A stretch of DNA of 64,000 bases from Flavobacteriia bacterium (GTDB lineage Bacteria; Bacteroidota; Bacteroidia; Flavobacteriales; Weeksellaceae), in contig JACFND010000003.1 in assembly GCA_019455045.1 (NCBI GenBank), positions 1-64,000 on the forward strand. Direction: 5' to 3'. Positions 44,636 through 52,109 of the stretch are shown here, piece after piece (positions within the stretch are counted from its first letter, which is position 1; each line of letters opens with the position of its first letter). The notes beneath the pieces were generated by a model, which made no database searches, was not told the DNA's origin, and saw only the letters and a list, made by a program, of their open reading frames with translations. Position numbers and translations under genes: made by a program.

Positions 44636-45661
44636 TCATGCCGAATGCAGTGCTGCGATCCTGGTTTTCCTGATTTCAGAAATTTTAGTTCCGGCTGAAA
44701 AAATTTCTTTCAAAATCGATGACAGTTGTTCATATTCGATCAGAAATGCATCATGACCGTGAACCGATGAAATCTCGTGATAACCGATATTGTATTTATT
44801 TCTTCTGATCAGTCGGTAGATTTCCTTCTGTTCTTCTTTTGTAAACATATAATCGGTTTCGACCGCAACCAGATGGATTTTGGACTGACTGACTTTTGAA
44901 AAATTTAAAATTTCTTCTTCGGTCAGATCCTCACCGATGGTTTTCAGCAGATGATTCATCAGTTTGTAGGCATCCAATGAAAAGCGGTTTTTCAATGCTT
45001 TGCCGTGATAATTCAACCAGCTTTCAACCGCATATTGATTTTCTTCCGGTTGAAATTTTCGATTGAATTTCAGATCAAAAGAAACCGGTGTCCGATAAAG
45101 AAGCATTGCATGTTTTCTTGCGGTTTCAATCGGATTTTCAGAATGATTCAGAATTTCATCCTGAACCAGTACATTTCCGATCAGCCAATCCGAAGCCTTC
45201 AGACCGCAGGCAACCGGAATCAGATTTTCGATTGCATCCGGTTTTTGAAAAGCCATCTCCCAGGCAATGCTTCCGCCCAGACTTCCACCAATGGCAGCAA
45301 ACAAATGATCGATTCCCAATTCATCAAGCGCTTTCCAATACAGGTCCGCAATGACTTTCACGGTCAGCAGCCGATAATCTGCATTCAGTCTGACCGGATC
45401 GGATCCAAAACCGTTTCCGGGCACATCAAATGCAATTACCGTATAATTTTCCAAACCGATTGTTTTTCCTTCACCGATCAGTTCTTTCCACCAGCCGTTC
45501 GGGCCGGCTGCTCCGCTGTTTCCGGTCAGTGCATGATTGACAAGCACCACCGGCGCAGTATGGAGCGGCCGTCCAAAAAGCTGAAAACTCAAATCAAAAT
45601 CATAAAAATTATCGTCAGACAGCCTGTAATTCCTGACTGTCACCGTTCTCAAACGATCCAT
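44636..45661 (-). CDS. metX: homoserine O-acetyltransferase-like alpha/beta hydrolase
   Basis: Activates homoserine for sulfhydrylation by transfer of an acyl group from acyl-CoA. 341 aa with VVLVNHALTGNSGA (oxyanion), GNGFGSDPVR, nucleophile elbow GGSLGGSIAWEMAF, Asp in AVETDYMF and catalytic His in SVHGHDAFLIEYEQL. The conserved start is near YRLSDDNFYDFDLSFQLFG. I chose ATG 45661; ATG 45691 is possible but would enlarge the overlap with metY from 47 to 77 bases. Between metY and thrA, so the pathway assignment is firm even though the acyl donor is not proven. Confidence 0.9.
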   Translation of the reverse strand: MDRLRTVTVRNYRLSDDNFYDFDLSFQLFGRPLHTAPVVLVNHALTGNSGAAGPNGWWKELIGEGKTIGLENYTVIAFDVPGNGFGSDPVRLNADYRLLTVKVIADLYWKALDELGIDHLFAAIGGSLGGSIAWEMAFQKPDAIENLIPVACGLKASDWLIGNVLVQDEILNHSENPIETARKHAMLLYRTPVSFDLKFNRKFQPEENQYAVESWLNYHGKALKNRFSLDAYKLMNHLLKTIGEDLTEEEILNFSKVSQSKIHLVAVETDYMFTKEEQKEIYRLIRRNKYNIGYHEISSVHGHDAFLIEYEQLSSILKEIFSAGTKISEIRKTRIAALHSA

Positions 45662-46946
45662 CTGTCTGTGTTTCCAATTGTTCAAATACATTTCTCAAAT
45701 CATCAATCAAATCCTCCACATCTTCAAGCCCTACAGACAACCGGATCAGATCGGGTGTTACGCCAGTCGATCGCTGACTTTCCTCTGAAAGCTGCTGATG
45801 GGTGGTCGAAGCGGGATGGATAATCAGCGATTTTGAATCGCCGAAGTTGGCAAGCAGTGAAAACAGTCTGGCTTCATCCACCACTTTTTTGGCAGCGGCA
45901 TAACCGCCTTTCAAACCAAAAGTCACGATACCGCTTTGTCCGTTGGGAAGAAAATGCTGAGCCGCTTCATAATAGCTGCTCGATTTCAATCCGGGATAAT
46001 TCACCCAGGCAACCTCGTCCCGGCTTTCAAGCCATTCGGCAAGTTTGAGCGCATTTTCACTGTGTTTTTGAATTCTGATCGGCAATGTTTCCAATCCCTG
46101 AATAATCTGAAAGGAATTAAAAGGACTCAGTGCGCCGCCAAAATCTCTCAAACCTTCGATTCTGACTTTTGCGATAAATGCCGCATTTCCGAGTGCTTCA
46201 TGATAAACCAGACCGTGATATCCGGGTGAAGGTTCGGTAAATTCAGGAAATTTTCCGTTGCTCCAGTCAAATTTTCCGGCATCGATGATTACGCCTCCCA
46301 AAGCGGTTCCGTTGCCCGAAATGTATTTGGTCAGCGAATGGATGACAATATCGGCTCCGTGTTCGATCGGTCTGAACAGATAAGGCGAAAGCGCAGTATT
46401 GTCAACGATCAGCGGGATTCTGAACTCATGTGCAATTTCTGCAATCGCCCTTACATTCAGCAGATCGAGTTTCGGATTGCCCAAAGTTTCAGCAAAAATC
46501 GCTCTGGTGTTTTCACGAATCGAAGCCCTCAATGCTTTCAGATTATCCGGATCGACAAAACCGGTTTCGATACCGAATCTCGGCAAGGTCACGCTGAGCA
46601 GATTGTAGGTTCCGCCGTACAGACTGTTTGAAGAAACGATGTGGTCGCCGGCTCTCAAAAGCGTCAGCAGAGTTGTTGAAACCGCAGAGGCACCCGATGC
46701 CGTGGCAACTGCACCGATACCGCCTTCAAGTGCGGCAAGCCGCTGTTCAAGTACATCAGTCGTCGGATTGTTGAGCCGGGTGTAGATATAGCCCGGAATT
46801 GAAAGATTAAAAACATCTGCGGCATGATCCGCATTTTCAAACACATAAGAAACGGTCTGATAGATCGGCACAGCTCTGCTTCCTGCTGTTGCTTTGATGT
46901 CGTGGCCCGAATGAAGGGCGCTGGTTGAAAATTTTAAATTACTCAT
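45615..46946 (-). CDS. metY: O-acetylhomoserine sulfhydrylase (PLP)
   Basis: Makes homocysteine from O-acylhomoserine and sulfide. 443 aa Cys/Met-metabolism PLP enzyme: FSTSALHSGHD start, YTRLNNPTTDVLEQRLAALEGG, SNSLYGGTYNL, PLP-binding Lys207 in HSLTKYISGNGTALGG, and HPASTTHQQLS near the end. First gene of the operon, 36 bases after the second leader terminator; its 3' end overlaps metX. Confidence 0.97.
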   Translation of the reverse strand: MSNLKFSTSALHSGHDIKATAGSRAVPIYQTVSYVFENADHAADVFNLSIPGYIYTRLNNPTTDVLEQRLAALEGGIGAVATASGASAVSTTLLTLLRAGDHIVSSNSLYGGTYNLLSVTLPRFGIETGFVDPDNLKALRASIRENTRAIFAETLGNPKLDLLNVRAIAEIAHEFRIPLIVDNTALSPYLFRPIEHGADIVIHSLTKYISGNGTALGGVIIDAGKFDWSNGKFPEFTEPSPGYHGLVYHEALGNAAFIAKVRIEGLRDFGGALSPFNSFQIIQGLETLPIRIQKHSENALKLAEWLESRDEVAWVNYPGLKSSSYYEAAQHFLPNGQSGIVTFGLKGGYAAAKKVVDEARLFSLLANFGDSKSLIIHPASTTHQQLSEESQRSTGVTPDLIRLSVGLEDVEDLIDDLRNVFEQLETQTDGSFENGDSQELQAV

Positions 46947-46982
46947 TGTTTAAAGATTTTAGAATTGTTAAAAATTTGATAT

Positions 46983-47017
46983 AAAAAAAGTCCCTCCGGT
47001 TTTTGCCGAAAGGACTT
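46983..47017 (-). terminator. attenuator 2: terminator before metY
   Basis: On the minus strand 12 pairs (47006-47017 with 46988-46999, two G-U) close a CAAAAA loop and are followed by seven T (46983-46989). A competing antiterminator pairs 47057-47076 with 47002-47022: TTTGCC:GGCAAA, AAAG:CTTT, CAAGT:ACTTG, 15 pairs. It shares the terminator's 5' arm, so the two folds exclude each other. Confidence 0.9.
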
Positions 47018-47050
47018 CAAGTTTTGCTGTTTGTTTATTTTTTTACAGAC

Positions 47051-47140
47051 TCATTCACTTGCTGACTTTAGGCAAAGTTCGGGCGGGCGCATGCACATGC
47101 ACATCATCATTTTGCCGGTTTTACAAGTTTTGAAAGTCAT
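47051..47140 (-). CDS. leader peptide 2, Met/Cys-rich (MMMCMCM)
   Basis: 29-codon open frame: starts MTFKTCKTGK, then MMMCMCM at residues 11-17, then RPPELCLKSASE and TGA. Ten of 29 residues are Met or Cys. The antiterminator strand (47057-47076) lies in codons 22-28, just behind the Met/Cys run. A ribosome stalled there for lack of Met-tRNA or Cys-tRNA would leave it free to pair; a ribosome reaching the TGA would cover it. Too regular to be chance, but the peptide itself is inferred, not shown. Confidence 0.85.
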   Translation of the reverse strand: MTFKTCKTGKMMMCMCMRPPELCLKSASE

Positions 47141-47179
47141 TATTTCTTTCTGTTTTTTTATATTTTAATTCTTATCCAC

Positions 47180-47209
47180 AAAAAAAGCCCCTGCGTTGGC
47201 AGGGGCTTT
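47180..47209 (-). terminator. attenuator 1: upstream terminator
   Basis: Perfect 10-bp stem AAAGCCCCTG/CAGGGGCTTT (47184-47193 with 47200-47209), 6-base loop, seven T on the minus strand (47180-47186). Its 5' arm (47199-47207) can instead pair 9 of 9 with 47247-47255 in leader peptide 1. Confidence 0.9.
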
Positions 47210-47233
47210 CTGTATATCATCTGATTTTTCAAT

Positions 47234-47302
47234 TTAAACCAAAAGCAGCCCCTGCGCGTTTCCGCACATCATCATCTGCATTTTGTTAAATTTTGAATTC
47301 AT
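47234..47302 (-). CDS. leader peptide 1, Met-rich (MQMMMC)
   Basis: 22-codon frame: MNSKFNK, then MQMMMC at residues 8-13, then GNAQGLLLV and TAA. The segment coding for QGL (GCAGGGGCT on the minus strand, 47247-47255) is the exact complement of the terminator 5' arm, giving a 9-bp antiterminator. It lies about 48 bases after the -7 box at 47350-47357. The frame stays open further upstream, but that part overlaps the promoter. Confidence 0.8.
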   Translation of the reverse strand: MNSKFNKMQMMMCGNAQGLLLV

Positions 47303-47349
47303 TTTTTCGTTTTGAACGGACAAAGATTGAAAATTAATTTTTGATTTTG

Positions 47350-47357
47350 CAAATTTA
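47350..47357 (-). promoter_or_regulatory. -7 box TAAATTTG of the metY-metX-thrA operon
   Basis: Perfect TAnnTTTG on the minus strand, 47 bases before leader peptide 1. No second box is seen between terminator 1 and leader peptide 2, so one transcript appears to pass both attenuators. Confidence 0.6.
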
Positions 47358-47471
47358 TTTTTTGAATTCATTGAATTTTTTGATTTCAGGGATTGAATAA
47401 TTGTGAGAATTTTAATGGAAATTGAATAAGCGAATAAGCTCAAAGTCAGGTCGAATTATATTGGTTATGAA

Positions 47472-47571
47472 GGTAATAAGGTTTTAGGCGAATCAAAATA
47501 ATCCAAAGAGATCAACTTTAAAATTCTTAAAAGCATTAGAAAGAAATATTTGAATACAAAAAGACCTTATT
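47472..47571. repeat. AATAAGGT motifs in two orientations
   Basis: GGTAATAAGG at 47472-47481 and, inverted, ACCTTATT at 47564-47571. The same motifs are clustered at 57424-57667. Confidence 0.55.
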
Positions 47572-47613
47572 GGAAATTATTGATTGCAAACAGATTTTGA
47601 AGCTGGAAGTAGA

Positions 47614-47685
47614 GCGGGAAACGGGACTCGAACCCGCAACATTCAGCTTGGAAGGCTGACGCTCTACCAATTGAGCTATTCCCGC
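47614..47685 (-). tRNA. tRNA-Gly (anticodon TCC)
   Basis: 72 bases on the minus strand. The 7-bp acceptor stem GCGGGAA/TTCCCGC is perfect; the D-arm AGCTCAATTGGTAGAGC, anticodon loop CTTCCAA (TCC) and T-arm GGGTTCGAGTCCC all fit. The CCA end is not encoded. Confidence 0.97.
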
Positions 47686-47796
47686 TTTTGAGACTGCAAA
47701 TAAAATTCTAAAATCTGAATTGTCCAATAATTTCTTTAAGTTTTTCGAGTTATTAAATTAGAAGGACAAAACGGTCCGAATCCATTTTCTAATCCT

Positions 47797-47804
47797 TACT
47801 TTTG
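47797..47804 (+). promoter_or_regulatory. -7 box TACTTTTG
   Basis: Perfect TAnnTTTG, 19 bases before the HMG-CoA reductase ATG. Confidence 0.6.
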
Positions 47805-47823
47805 TAAGACAAAATCAGTGAAC

Positions 47824-49176
47824 ATGAAACATAAGCCGGTTGAAGGTTTTTCAAAAATGTCCAAACAGGGCAAGATCGAATGGCTGGTCAACGAATATCT
47901 GAACGCTTCCGAAAAAGCGGTGCAGACTCTTACCCAGTACTGGAATGAAGATACTGAACTGCAGCGGCTGCATGATGAATTTTCAGAAAATACGCTGTCC
48001 AATTTTTATATGCCGCTCGGATTTGCGCCCAACTTTCTGATCGACGGCGAACTGCTTTGTCTGCCGATGGCGATCGAAGAAAGTTCGGTGGTGGCAGCGG
48101 CTTCAAAATCGGCAAAATTCTGGCTGGACAAAGGCGGTTTCAAAACCAAAATTCTTTCAAAAATCAAACTCGGTCATGTTCATTTTATGTTTGAAGGTGA
48201 TGCCGAAAAACTGAATCATTTTTATCTGGAAACCGTTCTTGCAAAACTGTACAAAGACACTGCCCAAATCACAAAAAACATGCAGTCGAGAGGCGGCGGG
48301 ATCCTGAATATCAAACTGGTTGACAAGACATCTGAAATCCAAAATTATTATCAGATTCATGCCGAATTTGACACCGTCGATTCGATGGGTGCCAATTTCA
48401 TCAATTCGTGTCTTGAGCAGTTTGCGCAGACGCTGAAAAGAGAGGTTGAAAACAGCGATGAATTTACAAATGATGAAAAAGATTCGCTTCAGATTGTGAT
48501 GTGCATACTTTCGAATTATACACCCGACTGTCTGGTGCGTGCCGAAGTCGGCTGTCCGATCGAAATGCTCGCAGACAAAGATGTCAGCGCTGAAGAGTTT
48601 GTCGAAAAATTTGCAAGAGCGGTCAGAATCGCAGAAGTTGAACCCTATCGCGCCACCACCCACAACAAAGGTATTATGAACGGTGTGGACGCAGTTGTGA
48701 TTGCCACCGGAAATGATTTCAGAGCGGTCGAAGCCTGTGCGCATGCTTTTGCATCGAAAGACGGAAGATATACCAGTCTGACCCATTGCGAAGTCAAAGA
48801 CGGTGAATTCAGATTCTGGCTGGATCTGCCGATTTCAGTCGGTACGGTCGGCGGTCTTACGTCGCTTCATCCGCTGGTAAAAATCGCATTGGAAATTTTG
48901 GGAAATCCAAATTCGGACCGGCTGATGGAAATCACAGCAGTTGCAGGACTGGCACAGAATTTTGCGGCCATCCGTTCGCTGGTCACCACAGGCATTCAAA
49001 AAGGACACATGAAAATGCATCTGCTGAACATACTCAATCAGCTGGAAGCCACCGATGAGGAAAAAGAATATTTTGTTACCTATTTCAAAGACAAAACGGT
49101 TTCACATCATTCGGTGATTTCTGAATTCTGTCGAATCAGAGGGATAAATAGTGTTGAGGAATTGAAGAAGAAGTAG
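47824..49176 (+). CDS. class II hydroxymethylglutaryl-CoA reductase
   Basis: Interconverts HMG-CoA and mevalonate with NAD(P)H; in Bacteroidota it feeds isoprenoid synthesis through the mevalonate route. 450 aa from ATG 47824 (a GTG two codons earlier is possible). Class II pattern: EGFSKMSKQGKIEWL start, IEESSVVAAASKSAKFW with catalytic Glu, EFDTVDSMGANFINSCLEQ (DAMGxN variant DSMGAN), ATHNKGIMNGVDAVVIATGNDFRAVEA with catalytic Lys, and SVGTVGG. The C-terminal KTVSHHSVISEF holds the catalytic His. Alone, with its own -7 box. Confidence 0.94.
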   Translation: MKHKPVEGFSKMSKQGKIEWLVNEYLNASEKAVQTLTQYWNEDTELQRLHDEFSENTLSNFYMPLGFAPNFLIDGELLCLPMAIEESSVVAAASKSAKFWLDKGGFKTKILSKIKLGHVHFMFEGDAEKLNHFYLETVLAKLYKDTAQITKNMQSRGGGILNIKLVDKTSEIQNYYQIHAEFDTVDSMGANFINSCLEQFAQTLKREVENSDEFTNDEKDSLQIVMCILSNYTPDCLVRAEVGCPIEMLADKDVSAEEFVEKFARAVRIAEVEPYRATTHNKGIMNGVDAVVIATGNDFRAVEACAHAFASKDGRYTSLTHCEVKDGEFRFWLDLPISVGTVGGLTSLHPLVKIALEILGNPNSDRLMEITAVAGLAQNFAAIRSLVTTGIQKGHMKMHLLNILNQLEATDEEKEYFVTYFKDKTVSHHSVISEFCRIRGINSVEELKKK

Positions 49177-49185
49177 TTGCCGTTT

Positions 49186-49213
49186 GTATATTGTATAATG
49201 TATATTGTATAAT
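49186..49213. repeat. tandem 14-bp repeat
   Basis: GTATATTGTATAAT twice in a row, 10 bases after the HMG-CoA reductase stop. Confidence 0.75.
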
Positions 49214-49251
49214 TTTTTGAAATTCCACGGACTTTGAGAGCTTCAATCTTT

Positions 49252-49551
49252 TTATTTTGCTCTCAGCTTGCTGTATAAAAATAAAGCCAAGTTTAACACA
49301 ACAATTGAAGGAAGGTAAAAGAAAGTCCCGACGATGGTATAAGTCATTGCGGTGCTCATGAATATATCGGTCAAATCAGTTCCGTTTCCTTCTGCATATA
49401 ATTTATTATTCAGGTAACCCGCAAAGGAAAGAAGTACGATTGCCAGAATAAATTGAACAATCAAAGTCAGGTTGAAACTCTTAACCAATTGTTTGAATGA
49501 AAAAGGATTTATGGACTTATTGCGGTCCTGAAGTGTTAAAATTCCAATCAT
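49252..49551 (-). CDS. hypothetical two-helix membrane protein
   Basis: 99 aa, no family recognised. A polar N-terminus (INPFSFKQLVKSF) precedes two transmembrane helices (about 29-46, LIVQFILAIVLLSFAGYL, and 72-93, YTIVGTFFYLPSIVVLNLALFL). The start is an ATG at 49551 with no clear -7 box. It opens the accessory pocket at 49.2-52.1 kb. Confidence 0.6.
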   Translation of the reverse strand: MIGILTLQDRNKSINPFSFKQLVKSFNLTLIVQFILAIVLLSFAGYLNNKLYAEGNGTDLTDIFMSTAMTYTIVGTFFYLPSIVVLNLALFLYSKLRAK

Positions 49552-49643
49552 TTGGACGATGGAAATTTTTTCTGAAGAATGGTTGTTTTAATGAATCTTC
49601 AATCAGTTTTCACCAGATTCATTATCCGAAATTATTGTGAAAT

Positions 49644-50047
49644 TCACTTCCTTTTCATGAACTCGGTAATAGTAATGATTGTTGTGCTTTCATATTTTTT
49701 CAATTCCAATAAATCATTGTCTCCAGTAATTAAATAGTCTGCAATTGAATCTTTTGATAATGAAAGCAGAAAGTTATCTTTCTCATCTCTGCATGCATTT
49801 ACTTCGCTCACCACTTCAACAAATTCTGCATAATCCTGAATGGCTTCAATTAAATCCTCTGTATCTTCCTGAGAAAAGAATCTTCTGAATTTTGGCCTTT
49901 TTATCACAGTTAAAAATTCGTTCAATAAATCTTCACTGAAAATTAAAATGCATTTACGGGAAAATAGAATTTCGTCAAGTTGTGTATAATTCTTTGAGAT
50001 TAGAAAGCTTATCCAAATATAATTATGCGTTCTGGGTTATTTTTCAT
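49644..50047 (-). pseudogene. PIN-family toxin gene broken by a short deletion
   Basis: The ATG at 50047 overlaps the antitoxin 3' end and reads MKNNPERIII, the usual lead-in to the catalytic DTN motif of PIN toxins, but then meets FG and a stop. In a frame shifted by one, homology resumes at once with IWISFLISKNYTQLDEILF and continues NEFLTVIKRPKFRRFF, CRDEKDNFLL and ADYLITGDNDLLEL to the stop at 49644. The missing bases fit a ~10-base loss covering Asp-Thr-Asn, and a length of 1 modulo 3 is required. The remaining open frame from ATG 49925 lacks the first active-site Asp. Inactive toxin inferred. Confidence 0.8.
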
Positions 50048-50252
50048 GACGCTTTGCCCTTACTTTCTCAACTTCAGCGGTTATCTCTTCTAAATCAGGT
50101 GCTGATTTATAGTTTGAGCGTAGTTTTTTCAACACTTCAGAAAATCCTTTTTTTGACTCTTCTTTAATTGAAATTAATCCTAACTCAGCCAGATTTTTGA
50201 GCAGTTTGGCGGCTTTGGGGTTTAATATGTTGATTTTAATACTTGAATTCAT
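50037..50252 (-). CDS. antitoxin partner of the PIN toxin
   Basis: 71 aa: IKINILNPKAAKLLKNLAELGLISI, then a helical acidic part with SAPDLEEITAEVEKVRAKRHEK, the layout of small antitoxins that precede PIN-family toxins in Bacteroidota. ATG 50252 chosen because a TAnnTTTG box (50273-50280) lies inside the longer frame that begins at 50306. Intact although its toxin is broken. Confidence 0.78.
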   Translation of the reverse strand: MNSSIKINILNPKAAKLLKNLAELGLISIKEESKKGFSEVLKKLRSNYKSAPDLEEITAEVEKVRAKRHEK

Positions 50253-50272
50253 AATTTTGGAATTAACTGATT

Positions 50273-50280
50273 CAAAGATA
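50273..50280 (-). promoter_or_regulatory. -7 box TATCTTTG of the PIN antitoxin
   Basis: Perfect TAnnTTTG on the minus strand, 20 bases before the ATG at 50252. Confidence 0.6.
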
Positions 50281-50340
50281 AGAATTTTTGAATTCGAAAC
50301 CTTCATTTACTGTAGATCATAAAAGCTCATAAAGTCCCAC

Positions 50341-50794
50341 CTATTTTTTCTTCAGTTTATATATGGTCGGTTCTCCTCCAAAATGAACTTCCAAATTCAG
50401 ATATTTATTTTCAAATGAATAAATAAAGTACTTTTCAACGTTCGGATAGGGATTGTTTTTCAGCTCAAAATAGATAATCTTATTCTCTTCATCCACACGA
50501 TAATTACCCTGAAAGACATTCAGACCGGATGCTTTATTTAATTGAACAGAAAAAGAATTGTCTTCCCGGAAAATAAATTGATTGTCAGAATACTTAATCA
50601 ATAATTCTTCACTGATTCTATCAGCAGACTTATATATTTTCTTGCCCTTTGTAGTCAGAGTAATTTCTTTGTTTTCATCCATTTTAAAATATCATTTGAT
50701 ACTTCAACGGTATTCCAAACGCCGATTAATTTATCTGTTTGTGCATTTAAAAAAGAGAAACCTACAATAAAAATAAGATTAATAATTCTTTCAT
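50341..50794 (-). pseudogene. lipocalin-like secreted protein with frameshifts near its start
   Basis: The intact part is 113 aa (ATG 50682; MDENKEITLTTKGKKIY, then GNYRVDEENKIIYFEL). Just upstream in another frame lies VGFSFLNAQTDKLIGVWNTVEVSNDILK, which looks like the end of a signal peptide and the first strand of a lipocalin-like domain. One missing A in the AAAA run near 50688-50691 would join DILK to MDEN. A second shift near 50763-50768 separates the signal-peptide start (ATG 50794, MKELLILFLL) from it. Either a decayed gene or sequencing slips in homopolymers; the short frame alone has no export signal. Confidence 0.65.
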
Positions 50795-50821
50795 AATAAC
50801 TAAAGAAAACAGTTTGTGTCT

Positions 50822-51313
50822 TTATTTACTTATCTCAAAGTCGCGCAAACCGATCGAATAAATCATATACGGCCACATTTCGCTTCCTTTTGCACCCGGA
50901 TAAATTCCGATATTTGAGGTCTCTTCAAATTCTCCTTCTTCTGTTCTCTGAATTTCTGATTTGTATGAGAGTATAAATTTTGTCCTGTTTTTCATCAGAA
51001 GCAAAACCTGCATATTTTCCTGTCTTTCTTCTTCTGTGTCTCCTCTTGTGCCGATGCAGAAATAATATTCGATGGTTCCTTCTTCACCGTCTTCTTTGAA
51101 TAAATCGTTAGTGTCAAAAATATCGACAATCTCCTGAAACGGTTCAAATTCAATGATCGAATAGTCAAAACAGGCAGAATCGGTCTCATACAGTTTGATT
51201 GTAAATTTTGATCCGATCGGAAAAGCATAACCGTTTGCAGGCTCTGTCGGTAATTCCTGAGAATAGCCGAAGGTAATTGCCGTTAAAAATAAAATCAAAA
51301 ATAAATTTCTCAT
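50822..51313 (-). CDS. hypothetical secreted protein
   Basis: 163 aa with signal peptide (1-19, ending FGYSQ). The mature part is acidic, with one Cys pair candidate (SACFDYS and YYFCIG) and no recognised domain. Probably periplasmic. It stands 93 bases from the next gene and has no visible -7 box. Confidence 0.65.
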   Translation of the reverse strand: MRNLFLILFLTAITFGYSQELPTEPANGYAFPIGSKFTIKLYETDSACFDYSIIEFEPFQEIVDIFDTNDLFKEDGEEGTIEYYFCIGTRGDTEEERQENMQVLLLMKNRTKFILSYKSEIQRTEEGEFEETSNIGIYPGAKGSEMWPYMIYSIGLRDFEISK

Positions 51314-51406
51314 TTCGATGTTGTTAGGTATAAGTTTAAATTTCTAAAAAAGTATTCTTATTTCTCATATACTTGGCACATCACTCCGCAAAATCTCTGC
51401 TAATAA

Positions 51407-52087
51407 TTATTCCGGATTGATTTCCACGGTTGCTTCATTACTTTCTATTCCTTTTGACGGGTCTTTTAATAAAACTAATTTTTTGTTAACATATTTTGTC
51501 CAATCTGCCGAATAATATTGTTTTTGACCCAATACACTATCGGGAACAATTTCAAAGCTTAAACTTTTTATCGAATTCCCACCACCTATCGATACTCCAA
51601 AAAATGTTGAAGGATTAAATCCAACCAGATTCTTATCAAGATTCTTTCCGTCTTTTTGTTTGACAATTGGTCTGGTATATGTCTTATTGAATGTCCACTC
51701 AGTTAAATATCCGATTCCGTTGCTGTCAACTTCAAGAATATTTTTGTCCACATTTGACAATACCAAATTGATTTCACCTTTATAATCATTGGGAACCGTA
51801 ATTCTCAGTGTTGGTGAGTAAAATTGATAATGAAACACAAGAAAGGATATACTCACAGAAATGAAAAATAAAGTCAGAAATGAAATCTTCTTAAAGAGCG
51901 GTATTAATATTCCGGACAAAACCAGACAACCTATAACAATTCCTATAATCATCATTCCACCTAAAAAGAGTCCTGACAAAATCATTCCTCCAGGCACAGT
52001 AGTCAACTTAAAAAGTAAAGTTGCCAGAAGTACGAAGGACAAAATTCCAAATATGGTTTTTAGTTGTTTATCTCTAATTTTTTTCAT
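51407..52087 (-). CDS. hypothetical membrane protein
   Basis: 226 aa. Three N-terminal transmembrane helices (about 11-28, 32-62 and 68-88) are followed by a ~135-residue extracytoplasmic domain with a beta-rich pattern (TLRITVPNDYKGEINLVLSNVDKN...). No family recognised. 22 bases downstream of the PAP2 gene, so it may be cotranscribed with it. Confidence 0.65.
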   Translation of the reverse strand: MKKIRDKQLKTIFGILSFVLLATLLFKLTTVPGGMILSGLFLGGMMIIGIVIGCLVLSGILIPLFKKISFLTLFFISVSISFLVFHYQFYSPTLRITVPNDYKGEINLVLSNVDKNILEVDSNGIGYLTEWTFNKTYTRPIVKQKDGKNLDKNLVGFNPSTFFGVSIGGGNSIKSLSFEIVPDSVLGQKQYYSADWTKYVNKKLVLLKDPSKGIESNEATVEINPE

Positions 52088-52109
52088 TTCCGGGTTTAAT
52101 TCTCAATCC

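Larger units (their letters stand above)
47303..47613. other. intergenic region upstream of the met leader
   Basis: About 310 A+T-rich bases. They hold the -7 box of the met operon (47350-47357) and AATAAGGT-type motifs (47472-47571); nothing else is recognised. Confidence 0.6.

Noticed and set aside
46947-47350. SAM riboswitch upstream of the met operon
   Set aside because: No SAM-I, SAM-II or SAM-IV core was recognised; both hairpins are explained by leader peptides with competing antiterminators. A covariance-model search would settle it.
47303-47443. Longer N-terminal extension of leader peptide 1 (69-aa frame)
   Set aside because: The extension overlaps the -7 box at 47350-47357 and is low-complexity; only the 22-codon part can be on the transcript.
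47536-47727. 63-aa open frame containing GIAQLVERQPSKLNVAGSSPVSRST
   Set aside because: It is the well-known false protein produced by translating a tRNA gene; it covers the tRNA-Gly at 47614-47685.
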